A stretch of DNA of 64,000 nt. It comes from Scalesia atractyloides. Taxonomy: Eukaryota; Streptophyta; Magnoliopsida; Asterales; Asteraceae. Positions 21,155 to 31,900 of the stretch are shown here, piece by piece. Within the stretch, counting starts at the first letter, position 1. Each line of letters starts with the position of its first letter. The DNA lies in assembly GCA_947069175.1 (NCBI GenBank), contig CAMTDV010001633.1:56960102-57024101 (forward strand), read 5' to 3'. Made by a program: the position numbers and the translations under genes. Under the pieces are notes generated by a model. That model was given only the letters and a program-made list of their open reading frames with translations. It searched no databases and was not told the DNA's origin.

Positions 21155-23048
21155 TTATATCCATATACCTGGCATCATGTTTCTAAGTTCTTGCATCTGA
21201 TACTTGTGTTGTAGATCAACAAAATACTTTTGTTGTTGAAACAGAGGGTCTACGGCTTTTATGAGGTCATCAGAGGATAGGACAGAGGATTGGCTCTTTG
21301 TAGCTATCAACTGTTTCAGCAAATCCTTGATTTCATCAATAGAGCTTTCTATTTTAGTAACTCTCTCCGTCAAATCCTTATATTTTAGATCATCACTTAA
21401 TATAAGAGGATCATCTGAACTCCTACCAGAAAAGGTAGTTTTATCTATGTCATCATGAACAAGAGTCTCAACCCCTGTTTCAAACATAGATGCCCATTTT
21501 TCTTGGTATTGGGGACTTTTCACTGGAACAGAGGTTACCTTGGTAGCCTCAACAGTGGTTTCCTTCAAGAGAGTCTTAGATAGGTAAGGACATTCCAATT
21601 GAAAACTTGGTCGTTTAACAATTGTAGTAGCTGCTCTTGTTGAACTATCACCAAAGGTTACATGTAACCCAAGGGATGTATCCTCTTCAAATGCTGATGG
21701 GCTATCAATGAGTACAGAATCAGACCCAGTCACTTGTTGGAGTATATTCTCATTGATAGGTTGCTGAGAAGAACTGGTGAATGTCTGTTCTAGGTCAATT
21801 GCATTCAGCAAAGGCAATATAGTTGGTGGGAGTGATTTTGTTGGTGATGGTTGTGGTGCAGAAAGAGACATTGCCATGTGAGAGGGGCTGTGGAAGATGG
21901 AACCAAGTGGATGCAGAGCTTCATACTTTGATGTCCCTGTGTTTACAACCTTTTCCTTTTGTGAGGAAGAAGAAGGAGTTTCAAAGCCAGGTTGAGATCC
22001 TAACATCTGTTGTGAAGAAGTAGCAGCAATGTTTTCAAGTGATTTTTGTGTTATCACTGGGTTAACCTCTAGGATCTCATCTTCCAGAGGACCCTTTTTG
22101 GGTTTGGTGGGTTTTCTGGAATTTTTCTTTGGTTTCTTTTTGGTGATTGCTGGTGTGGGTTTCAGGGTAGTGGTTGCAAAGCCTTGATCACCAGGAGCAG
22201 TAGGCTCAGTAGCATGAGTTTGAGATTGAACATTTTGTTCTTGTAAAGCTTGCTCAGTCTCCTCTACTTTTGTTTTGGAAACTTTATCTTGATTGGTTAT
22301 TCTTGTAAAAGTTTCATGAGTTAGGCCACTTGGATTTGTAACAGCGCCTTGTTTAACATCAGAATCAGGTAACTGATTTTGAAGATAAACACTCATGAAT
22401 TATGGATGTATCAGAAAATCTTTCCTTTTAACAATGTTATTAAAATTTGCCACAAGATCATTGAACAGTATCTGAGAAAAATTGAAACCTGATCCAGTTA
22501 AAATAGCATAGCCCAGATACTGGATGTTTAATGGAATTTCATTAAAAGCGGTGGTCTTTGCTGAGAGACATGATAAAAGAGTGTGAAAGAAAAATCTCAT
22601 CTCAGCAGGAAAATTGGGTTTTAAGATGGTCATACCTTTAAGTTGCCCAATGTAACCTCTTTCCACAAATTCGGCATGCATCTCATTAGTAGAAAATGAC
22701 ATAAGATGTGCCATATCATTCAGTTGAAAAACTTGAGAGATAGATTGAGGGCTAATTTGCATCAGTGTTTTGCCCACTTTTGATGTGATAGCATAAGGAA
22801 CATCCTTTTGTGAATGAACCTTTGCATTTGCCAAAAATTGACGTTGAGCCTCTTGATAAATAGGGGCTTTGATGGTTAACATGCTCAAAAATTTTGAATC
22901 TTTCAAGATTTTTATCATTGAATGATATCTTGTGTTTGAATCAATTTCTTCAAGAATTGCTATATAGTTGTGAGGAGGTTTGATTATAAGCTTAAACGGA
23001 GATGGTTTTGATTGAGATTTCGCTTTGGATTTATCTTTGGGTGCCATG
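21155..23048 (-). pseudogene. Cop1 extra ORF downstream of RNase H (env-like position)
   Basis: The most natural start is MAPKDKSKAKSQSKPS at 23048, although the frame is open to 23236. It reads to a TAA at 22400 and continues in the same frame as 413 residues from 22396 to 21155. Seen in order: a basic N-terminus; a globular ~200-residue part (PPHNYIAILEEIDSNTRYHS, ISPQSISQVFQLND); a Ser/Thr/Pro/Lys-rich linker (PKKNSRKPTKPKKG); and a coiled coil (LTERVTKIESSIDEIKDLLK). I see no signal peptide or transmembrane helix. The position is that of the env-like ORF of SIRE elements. The globular part recalls a plant transposon-associated domain of unknown role. Cop2 has a relative at 45921-49020. 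Confidence 0.65.
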
Positions 23049-23472
23049 ATTGAGAGAAAATTTGATTTGAGAATTTTGAATTTGAGACGCAAGGTGAACC
23101 TCTGTTGTGGATAAAACATGGTTTTTATAGGGTTTTGAAAAAGTGATGATGACGTGTCATCTGATGCAAACAACTGACGAATAACGTCTGACCACGTGTA
23201 TCCTCTGATTGAAATGGAAGACAGTTGTTTTGGCAAACACTGTTGAGAATATGGGCAGTGGATGTGAACAGTGTTTTAACACTATCAGAGGATACACTTT
23301 GACAGTAGATAGACTTTTCTAAACGACCAGTGTTTTGATGCTATCAGTGGTTTAAAAACAGACTTTAAGGATTTATTGAAAAATTCAATTTTAAGCTATC
23401 TTTAAGGAGAAATTTTGATTTTCCGAATACATTTTTATGCTATGTACACATGGATCACCAGAAAAACTGTTT
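23049..23472 (-). other. Spacer between RNase H and extra ORF of Cop1
   Basis: This is non-coding spacer. Short words recur with small changes: CAGTGTTTT at about 23268 and 23330, CTATCAG at 23283 and 23341, and CCTCTGAT/ATCAGAGG at about 23200 and 23285. It may serve as an internal leader for the downstream ORF, but nothing shows this. Confidence 0.45.
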
Positions 23473-24960
23473 TTAATCCATGTTTAGCATTCCAATCCTA
23501 GAGATCAAGCTTTCAAAAGTAGATGGATCCAATGCTTTTGTTAGAACATCTGCTAGCTGATCTTTAGTATGGACATGTTGCAAAGAAATCAAACCTTTTT
23601 CATAGCAATCCCTCATAAAGTGATGTCTGATGTCAATGTGTTTTGTTGTGGAATGAGAAACTGGATTTTTGATGATATTTTCTGCTGCTTGACTATCAAT
23701 TCTGAGAGGAGTCTTTAAAGCAGTGATACCAAAATCCAAGAGTTGATTTTGAAGCCACAGGATTTGTGTAGTGCAACTTGCAGCCGCAATGTATTCTGCC
23801 TCAGCAATGGATGTGGAAACTGCAACTTGCTTTTTACTTTGCCAAGACACTAGGAAATAACCTAGGAATTGGACACCTCCTGATGTGGACTTCCTTGTTG
23901 TTTTGCATCTAGCAAAATCACTATCTGAGTAACCTGAAAGCACAATGTTTCCATTAGCAGGATACCAGATACCAAGTGTGGGAGCACCTTTTATGTGCCC
24001 GAATATCCTTTGAACAGCAATAAGATCAGACTTTCTAGGTTGTGACTGGGATCTAGCACAAACACATGTTGCAAACATGATGTCTGGCCTAGAAGCAGTT
24101 AGGTACAATAAAGACCCAATCATACTTCTATAAAGTGTTTGATCAACCAAGTCATCTTTATCAACAATAGTGACCAGCTTTGAAGTTGCCATGGGTGTGC
24201 TGCAAGGTTTACAATCATCCATATCAAACTTTTTAAGTAGTTCTTTGACATACTTATTTTGATGGATGAAAGTGCATTGTGCATTTGTTTGACTTGTAAA
24301 CCAAGGAAACATTGCAACTCACCCACTGCACTCATTTCCAACTCTGCTGCCATGAGTATTCTGAACTCTTCACACATGGCAGTGCATGTGGATCCAAAAA
24401 TAATGTCATCCACATAAATTTGGACAAGCATCAAATCTTTTCCTTTCCATTTTAAAAACAAGGTTTTATCAATTTTACCTATTGAAAAACTTATGGATAA
24501 AAAAAGTGGATAGATTTTCATACCAGGCTCTTGGTGCTTGTTTAAGACCATACAGTGCTTTGTTTAACCTATATACATGATCAGGATGAAATGGATCTTC
24601 ATATCCAGGAGGTTGGCATACATACACTTCTTCCTTGATCTTTTCATACAGGAATGCACTTTTGATGTCCATTCGAAACACTTTGATGTCCATTTGAAAC
24701 ACTTTGATGTTGTGGTTAGTAGCAAAAGCTAAGAACAGTCTGATGGCTTCTAACCTTGCTACAGGAGCAAAGGTTTCATCATAGTCAATGTCTTCTTCCT
24801 GTCTGTAGCCTTGACCAACGAGCCTTGCTTTGTTATTGACAATAATACCCTTTCATCTGTTTTGTTCTTGAAGATCCACTTTGTGCCAATTGGACTCACA
24901 TCCTTAGGCAGTGGTACAAGTTCCCAAACTTGTTGTCTTCTAAATTAAAGGAGCTCCTCT
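23473..24960 (-). pseudogene. Cop1 reverse transcriptase and RNase H
   Basis: RT pieces lie in several frames. At 24702-24475 are MDIKSAFLYEKIKEEVYV and ALYGLKQAPRAWY. At 24551-24120 is LVQIYVDDIIFGS, with the catalytic YVDD at about 24400-24415 intact. Frame 24312-23473 (279 residues) has YVKELLKKFDMDDCKPCSTP and GSLLYLTASRPDIMFA, then RNase H: GYSDSDFARCKTTRKST, AEAEYIAAASC, IDSQAAENI, TKHIDIRHHF, ending IGMLNMD. These are the usual copia motifs and acidic residues. Frameshifts near 24300 and 24480 and earlier stops inactivate RT. Confidence 0.85.
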
Positions 24961-25589
24961 TGCATAGCATCTACCCAACTGTTGTCTTTCAGTGCTTCTT
25001 GGTACTTGACAAGTTGGATGAGTGATAGAAAGCCAGCAAAGAGGCAAATGTTTTGGGATTGGCTTCATGTGAGCACTCCCTCATTTATGTTGCCAATAAC
25101 TTGATCCAATGGATGGCTTTTGAGGAAGATCAAATCATCTTGATATGGGACAATTGCATTTTGAGGTGAAGCTTGCAAATGTGTATCATCTGAGCTAACC
25201 TCTGTTGGTGAATTTGATGGTCCAGCCTCTGATTGGAATGGAGGTGGTGGTATGGGTGGTACAGTAGTGGATGTTTGTTGATTTTTATCCACAGTTGATG
25301 GATTTTTATCAACAGTGTTTTCGTTTTGAGAATTAACTACTGTTAAACCAGCAGAGCTTTCACCATTGTTACTAACATCTGCTCCTCGGCTTGAAGGTCA
25401 GATCTTGAAATTTGGAAGAATGCAATCATATCCTTGCTCTTGTGGTGATGACTGTGATGTACATGCTGTGTTAGTCTTGACAGACACATCTTCAAATGTA
25501 AATTTATCTAGATCAAACAATTCAGCAGGATTTGCTTGGATCTTCAAAGATGAACGTTCATTTAACTTTACATTCAGAGTTTCTTCAAC
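24961..25589 (-). pseudogene. Cop1 integrase-RT linker
   Basis: Variable low-complexity linker typical of copia polyproteins. The frame 25292-25065 contains VPPIPPPPFQSEAGPSNSPT and LIFLKSHPLDQVIGNINEGV, the latter a common copia word just before RT. It has stops on both sides. Confidence 0.65.
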
Positions 25590-26726
25590 TCACTTGGTCC
25601 TAGAGTTAAAAACTCTGTAGGCTTTAGCAGTGGTTGAGTATCCCGGAAAATAACCACATTCAACTTTGGCTGCAAACTTTAAGATGGAATCTTTTAAGTT
25701 CAAAATAAAACAAGGACAGCCAAAAACTTTGAAATATAAGATCAGAGGTTTGATTTTGTAAAGCAGTTCATAAGCAGTCTTTTGATGCCTAGGGTTAATC
25801 AAAACTCTGTTCTGAACATAACCAGCAGCGTTTACAGCCTATGCCCAAAAAGACAAGGGTAAACCTGAGTCTGCTAGCATAGTTCTTGCAGATTCAACAA
25901 CAGTTCGATTTTTCCTTTCAACTACCCCATTTTGTTCTGGAGTTATTGGGACACTAAATTGCCTAGCAATCCCCTTTGACTTACAGAAGGCATCTAACTC
26001 CTTATTTCTAAACTCTGTCCCATTATCACTCCTAAAGATTTTTATAGGAAGGTCATATTGCTTTTTAACATGTTTGACAAAATTTTGCAATATACCAGTT
26101 GTTTCATCTTTGGAGTGTAAAAAGAATGTCCATGTAAACCTTAAAAAATCATCTACAATGACCAAACAAAATCTTTTCTTCATTAAGCTCGTGACTTTTC
26201 CAGAGCCAAACAAATCCATGTGCAGTAATTGCAAACACTGGGTTGTTTTGGACTCTTCAATTGACTTGTAAGAACTTTTATGTTGTTTACCTTTTAAACA
26301 GGAAACGCAATGTTCTTCACAAGTAAATTGTTTATGTGGTAAACCTCTGACAAGACAATTTTTAGAGAGTGTGGTGATTGTCTTCAGATTTGTGTGCCCA
26401 AGTCTTCTATGCCATAAATTTGTCTCTTTGCTTGAAGCAACTGAGAACAGGCATGCATTGGACATAGGGTTATCCTTCAACATATCAACCACATACACAT
26501 TGCCACTCCTATGAGCAACAAGTTGTGCTTTGCTCTCAGCAATAATCTGATCAGTATTTTTAACAACCTCTGGTCCTACAATTTGACAAGTTTTCTTTGT
26601 AAAGAAGGATCCATATCCTTTGTCACTCATTTGTGAAACACTCAGAAGATTGAATTTTAGATTGTCAATTAAATTAACATTTTCAAATTTTAGATTCCCA
26701 GCCTGAACACACCCTGAACCCAACAC
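25590..26726 (-). pseudogene. Cop1 integrase
   Basis: Frame 26726-25839 (295 residues) begins in the protease-integrase spacer. It carries the zinc region LWHRRLGHTNLKT and CVSCLKGKQH. The core is complete: LLHMDLFG (Asp), FRSDNGTEFRN (Asp), PEQNGVVERKNRT (Glu), LPLSFWA. A stop follows FWA at about 25839. The C-terminal part continues in frame as 25802-25590 with NPRHQKTAYELLYKIKPLI and FGCPCFILN. Apart from that stop this is the best preserved domain of Cop1. Confidence 0.88.
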
Positions 26727-26885
26727 CTACCCTTTTGAATTGTTATCAAAAGATATATCACCCCCTCCATGAGCTAAAAAGTCTTTGAGAAGGGCTCAGC
26801 ATCCTGTCATGTGCCTGGAGCCTCCACTATCTACATACCATAAACTGTCAAGGCAAGTAAAAGCTCCCTGCACATAAGTAATCAA
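26727..26885 (-). pseudogene. Cop1 aspartic protease remnant
   Basis: LWYVDSGGSRHMTGC is encoded near 26795-26850, with the D-S-G active-site triplet of copia protease. It is followed by a stop, then LLKDFLAHGGGDISF. Stops on each side separate it from gag and integrase. Confidence 0.8.
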
Positions 26886-27660
26886 TTAGTTTAGATGAGG
26901 TTCCAAAGTCAGAATGGCTATGGATGGGTTCACAGATGTTCCACTCTCAAATCTAGGAGTGTGGTCAGTGGTTTGAGTTTGCCTTTGTATCCACTGCTGT
27001 GAATCATTTCCTGTCAGATGTTGGTAACCATGAGGATATCTATTCACTTTGGGCTTTGAAGGTTTTTTGCAACCTTCATAGCTCATAGGAACCTTTTGAT
27101 ACAATTGTTGTCCAAGTCCTCTTGGATACTTGTTTGCTGGTGGAGCATCTGTCACTTGTACCTCTCTAGGAATAGAGGTTTTGTTCAATGCTTTTGTTAC
27201 AGATGTTTCAACAGTTTCAAAGGTCTTCTTAAATTTATTTCAACCAGAAATTGAACTTTGTTTCTCAAGAGCTTTTGCTTTGATCTATTTTATCTTTTGA
27301 TCATATGTTTGAAGATAAGCACACTCATGAGTTAGATGATTTGTTTTCCCATAGATAAAACATCTTGAATCATTTGGGATTACATGAGTTCTATTTATGT
27401 CATATGCTTGTAAAAGAAAACAGTTTTCAGATACATGGTTTCTTTTGTTGCAAAATTCACAAAAAAGATGTTTGATCTTTTCCTTTTTCTTTTTATCAGA
27501 TTTCTTCTCAGCAGATGTTGTAACCTCTGCTGGAAGGTCTTTGATGGGAATGATTCTTGCCTTTGGTGCCTTGACACCTTCAATGGTTGAGAAGTCCATT
27601 GGCTTGAAATTTTCAAGAATATCACATTCATCAGACCATGTGGGTTTGAATTGGTATTTC
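26886..27660 (-). pseudogene. Cop1 gag, second zinc-knuckle region
   Basis: Frame 27599-27285 encodes a Lys-rich stretch (KKSDKKKKEKIKH), then CEFCNKRNHVSENC, a full CCHC knuckle, and CFIYGKTNHLTHEC, in which the second Cys is Tyr. Frame 27188-26886 follows with a Pro/Gln/Lys-rich tail (KPSKPKVNRYPHGYQ). This is the region joining gag to protease. Confidence 0.7.
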
Positions 27661-27669
27661 TCAATTTCT

Positions 27670-28113
27670 TTAAAAGTTGAAGATCTTTTCTGTTTTCAAG
27701 AGAAATTTTTTACCATTTTTATCAGTGATTTTTATCTCATTTCCAGCCAAATTTGTTGGAACAACTTCAACCTTTCTAGAATCAATTTTTGTAACATTTT
27801 CAGTGGCTTCTTCTTCAGTTTCAAAACCAATGCCAAATTTTATGTTACTCTTGATCTGTTTTTCTAGCATAATTTCAAAACCTTTTGAAGATTCTACCCA
27901 TTTTTCACAAGTGATCTGGGTATCTTCTAACTCCTTTTTGCAAACTTGGTATTTATCTACCATAGTTTGGAGTTGGTCTTTGATTATGCTAGCTTCATGC
28001 TTTAGGCTACTTATCTCATAATCTTTTGAACATAATTTTGATTTCAACTCTTTGGTAAGTTTTTCAAAACTAAGTTCATTTTCTATCATTTTGTTTCTAT
28101 CGTTTTCATTCAC
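27670..28113 (-). pseudogene. Cop1 gag coiled-coil segment
   Basis: The 147-residue frame is highly charged with heptad-like spacing (FEKLTKELKSKLCSKDYEIS, IIKDQLQTMVDKYQVCKKEL), suggesting a coiled coil. Its start is by frame only; it overlaps the preceding frame by four bases, so the two were probably one polyprotein. Confidence 0.6.
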
Positions 28114-29275
28114 CTGTTTGAATTAGCCAAAGCTATTATACATTTTTCAGAACAGAGATCCTTTATTATCTGAGATGATACCTTAGAGGCAGCCATAAGA
28201 GCACAATCACAATCATCTTCACCTTCCTTTGAATCCCATGGATCAGATAGAGAGTTCTTTTCTTCATCAACAGTGTTTTGCGTAATCACTGGTGTAACCA
28301 CTGCTTCATCAGAATTTTGACTTTCCCCAGACTTTGACACATGTTCCACAAACTCATCACCTTCAACAATTGTCTCTAAGGCCATTAAACAAAAATTTTC
28401 ATTTTCTAAATCATTTTTGGCCATAAGAGAAAAGTTTTCATCAGTTTCATCCTCAGGCAAACTACTCCAATCCACAAAGCCTTGTGTGAAAAAGCTTTGC
28501 TGGTTGACCTCTGCTGGAGCAGTGGTTTGAGTAGTTTGAGTGCTTTGTGGTGCTTGTTGCACATGCACTTGAGGTGGTGATGTTTGGACATACTGAATTT
28601 GTGGAATAGTGGTTTGGACATAATGCACAGGAACAGTGGCAGTAGGGTGTGCATAATGAGCAGTGTTTTGCACTTGATGAACAGGGGTATATTGGGAATA
28701 TTGGGCAGTGCTTTGTGTGTGCTAAGGTCTAGGGCCAGGATGTGTCACAATTGGTCCTGAAACATGAGATCTAAATTCTCTGGCAAAGTGACCTAGCCTG
28801 TTACAGTTCTAGCACTTGATTTTTGATTTGTCTAACCCAACCTTTGACCCCCCATGCAACCCTGGATATTTCTACCAGTTCTTTTGTAAAACCTGCTTGC
28901 TCTCACACTTAGCAAATCAACTTGATGTAAAATGTCCATTTCTTCTAAGTCATTTGGATCAAAGTGCTGAAGATAATTTAGTTCAAAACAGAGATTATCA
29001 GAGGTTTTGCATTCCCCACTAGCAGTAAAAGCATAGTTGGGAGGATGAGAATCAGAGTTAAAGTTTCCTCCAGAGGTTATATCAATAAAATGATCATAAC
29101 CCTGATCCTTTCCACTGCCGAAACCCTCTTTATGACTATAAAGAGCAGTGTTACCCAAGGTATAGTCGTCTGTTGCTTTCCCTGACTCTTGCAACTTCTT
29201 TTTCTGGTTCAACTCTCTCTCATAAGTGAGGAGTCGACCATGAAGTTGTGGGAGGAACCATTTCTTTAAACCCAA
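28110..29275 (-). pseudogene. Cop1 gag central part with first zinc knuckle
   Basis: Frame 29275-28832 leads into NCNRLGHFAREF at about 28760-28810, a CCHC knuckle whose last Cys is Phe and whose first Cys is followed by a stop. Frame 28673-28110 is Gln/Thr/Pro-rich (QVHVQQAPQSTQTTQTT), then acidic (DPWDSKEGEDDCDC). A very long gag of this kind is usual for SIRE-type copia. Confidence 0.65.
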
Positions 29276-29296
29276 CAGATGTTCGAGTAACGTAAG

Positions 29297-29855
29297 CTAC
29301 AGTCTCCCATTTTCTGGTAACGATCTTAAGAAACGACTATTGACAGTCGAATTAGGAAATTCCACGTTAACCAGTTTCAATTCACTGATGAGACAGCTAA
29401 AACATTCAAACTGTTGTGTTAACGACTCACATTTTACGTGACAAAATGTTTCATACTGTTGATTCAGAACTTCTCTATTGTTTTCGATCACTTCTTCAGT
29501 ACCACCGAATTGCTCTTTTAGTGCATCCCATAACTCCTTTGCACTATTGCAGTGGAGCAGTCCAGCATAGATTTCGTTGGGTAAGGCAGATGCAACAATG
29601 CTAAATGCCTTAGCATCCCATTCTATTTTCTGGAAATCCTGTTCTTTCAGGATTTTTCGGCACTTGAGTATTGGGATCCTCTGTACTGGGAACCATAGGA
29701 ACATGTGGTCCATAAACAACGGACCGCCAACAACCGGTGTTCTGTTGAGCTAAAATGTGACCCATCAGACGCTGCCATATGAAATATTCAGTACGTTTCA
29801 GCATCGGTGGTTTAAACATTGATCCAATGTTGGATTCTTGTGTATTTTGAGACAT
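29297..29855 (-). pseudogene. Cop1 gag N-terminal (UBN2-like) region
   Basis: It starts MSQNTQESNIGSMFKPPML at 29855. A shift near 29610-29640 moves to the frame 29719-29297 with KAFSIVASALPNEIY, LHCNSAKELWDALKEQFGG and LRSLPENG, the usual capsid words of copia gag. Cop2 has relatives at 31178 and 49850. Confidence 0.8.
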
Positions 29856-29990
29856 TTCTACTTGTTTACAACAGATTTATGTTTTAAAAACTTTGAACGT
29901 AACAAAACTCTGTATTCAGGTAAAACTATCAAACTAATTAGCAGGGAGAGCTGATCTTTCAAATCGATATTAATCAAATTTTGATTGAAC

Positions 29991-30006
29991 AAGCTCTGAT
30001 ACTAAT
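29991..30006 (-). other. Cop1 primer-binding site
   Basis: The minus strand reads ATTAGTATCAGAGCTT directly after the LTR end CAGATCCTAACA. It is the initiator-Met tRNA site with one G-to-A change. Confidence 0.75.
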
Positions 30007-30626
30007 TGTTAGGATCTGAGTTTGAATTACTTGTAGTTTTTGTTTCAAGAAATGGAAATATGATTGAAATTCAAAGTAAATGCAGCGGAATAAAATGAAA
30101 ACTTTTAGTGCAAGTAATGATTGTTTGTTTTCATCATCATCATGCTTTCAAGTATGTAAACTTGCATGTGATTCACAAACTCCCCCTCAGCCTATTATAA
30201 AGCTTGATAGTACAGAAAATGGAAGAAGATGGTTGGTGTAAAGATCTTTTTAAGAAGACGAATTTAACTGTTACATTGACACTACTATTTATACTAACTA
30301 TCTAAACACTGAGCATCTTTGATGACGTCAGGGTTGATAGTGACATCTAACAATAACCTAACTAACTAGAAACACTGATCCCTAACATCTGTTAGTGCAA
30401 AAGCACAGTAACATTGATTATAATACTAATAAACTAAGACTCTAATGGCTTCCTTTCTTCTGTCAGACCTTTGGTAAACGGTGTAGCAGATGTTGTGCAG
30501 GTAACAGACTTTAGAAGGCAGAGTTTAGGCGATCAGCGGTTCTAAGCACTGATAGAAGGACCAATCCGCGGATAGAGTATTTTGGCTTTATATCATCGGT
30601 TCCTTTGTACAGGTTCAATCCCAACA
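30007..30626 (-). repeat. Cop1 5' LTR (620 bp)
   Basis: On the minus strand it runs from TGTTGGGATTGAACC at 30626 to CAGATCCTAACA at 30007. A TATAAATA box is at 30293-30286 and the palindrome TGACGTCA, a bZIP-type site, is at 30323-30330, about 30 bp upstream of it. No partner LTR is found at the other end of Cop1. Confidence 0.75.
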
Positions 30627-31022
30627 GTTTTCCAATGTAACAATACTTATCTTGTATCAGTGTTTAGACTAGTTATAACAAATGATAGGATCTGCACAGA
30701 TGTTTGCAACATATGTTGAATCTTTTCTGTTAGGAATGTTAGATGTCACTATCAGGGTAACGTCAGCCTATCACAAATAGAAATTTAGTACTAAGTATAA
30801 ATAGATCTCATCTGTTAGAGATATATTTTATCACTTCACACATTCTCTTTTGTATGAATAGTTCTAGTGAGTGATCAGGCTTATAGGGAGATTATAGAAC
30901 TAGTCTCTAAAACTTTTGAACCATTTGAATCTATTGAAAAACAGTTATTCATAGTATCTCTCTACTTGTGAATTATATTGTTTTTATCAGTATTTGTTTA
31001 CAAGTATCAAACTCAGATCCTA
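30627..31022 (+). repeat. Cop2 5' LTR, 5'-truncated
   Basis: It matches 49362-49741 in order. TATAAATA is at 30796-30803. It ends AACTCAGATCCTA, and then the ~16 bases that at the right LTR hold the LTR end and most of the primer site (ACAATCGGTATCAGA) are missing before GCTTCGTC. Without the primer site this copy could not start cDNA synthesis. Confidence 0.8.
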
Positions 31023-31177
31023 GCTTCGTCACGTTAAACTTTATTTCACAATCAATTTAACATATAAAGATCAACTCATCAAAGATCCAATATTATTCGC
31101 AGCTCAAAGTAGAAAAGTGTAAAAATCAAAAGGTGTCAAAACATACTATGTTTTTCTTCTAGAAAGAACAAAAGAGA

Positions 31178-31600
31178 ATGTCGCTCAATGACTATGATTA
31201 CCTTATCTCTGGTTGTGATAGAAAACCACTGATGTTTGACGGATCAATTACAATATCTGGCAACGTCAAATGGTACACTATCTTGCTCAACAAAACATAG
31301 GATGTTGGAGGTCTGTAATGTACGGACAACATATTCCAATGACATCGTGTGTCGAGAATCCTGATGTAAATGAGCCAAAGAAATCGGAAGATTACTCTAT
31401 GCTCGATTTCAAAAAGTTTGAGATAGATACCAAAGCACGTATTATAATTGCAAAGGCTCCGCCAAACGAGATCTATGAAGAGCTATTACATTGTAATAGT
31501 GCAAAAGAGTTATGGGATGAGTTGAAAGAGAAATTCAGTAAAACCGAGATGATTGATGAAAACAACTAGAAAACTCTCAACATACAAAATGATGAGAGTA
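31178..31600 (+). pseudogene. Cop2 gag remnant
   Basis: A frame from the ATG at 31178 (MSLNDYDYLISGCD) is soon lost. Frame 31270-31569 carries LAQQNIGCWRSVMYG, IIIAKAPPNEIYEELLHC and KELWDELKEKFSKTE, matching Cop1 gag. After about 31600 the sequence jumps to the protease zone, so the knuckle-bearing half of gag is absent. Confidence 0.75.
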
Positions 31601-31689
31601 CATTTAACCCAGGAAAACATCTATTTGTGAAAAGGGAAATCATGGGGTTGTAAAAATCAATGATCCTTAGAATTTAGTTGAAGATGAAA

Positions 31690-31900
31690 TTAATTGTGAA
31701 CGCGCATTCATGGCCACCAAAATGGGAGTATCTACATGCCTAAATAGCCTATGGTATGTAGCCAGTGGAGGATCCTAGCATATGACTGAATGCAAAGCTC
31801 TACTGACAAACTTCCATACTCATGGAGGTTGTGACATTTCCTTTGGAAATAATTCTAAAGGAAAGTTGATGAGGTCAGGGACAGTTTAGGTTGGTAAGCT
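31690..31900 (+). pseudogene. Cop2 protease remnant, active-site Asp changed
   Basis: SLWYVASGGS is encoded at about 31747-31780 where the family has D-S-G: the Asp codon is GCC (Ala). A stop follows immediately. The matching segment of the second copy (50275-50310) keeps DSGGSRHM. Confidence 0.7.

Larger units (their letters stand above)
21155..30626 (-). mobile_element. Cop1: SIRE/Maximus-like copia element, 3' truncated
   Basis: On the minus strand the order is LTR (30626-30007), primer site, long gag, protease, integrase, RT, RNase H, then an extra ORF. Integrase before RT defines Ty1/copia. The long knuckle-bearing gag and the extra ORF after RNase H fit the SIRE/Maximus lineage. No 3' LTR is found at the left end; the element stops inside the extra ORF at about 21155. 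It lies head to head with Cop2, which belongs to a related subfamily (both LTRs end AACTCAGATCCTAACA). Confidence 0.8.
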
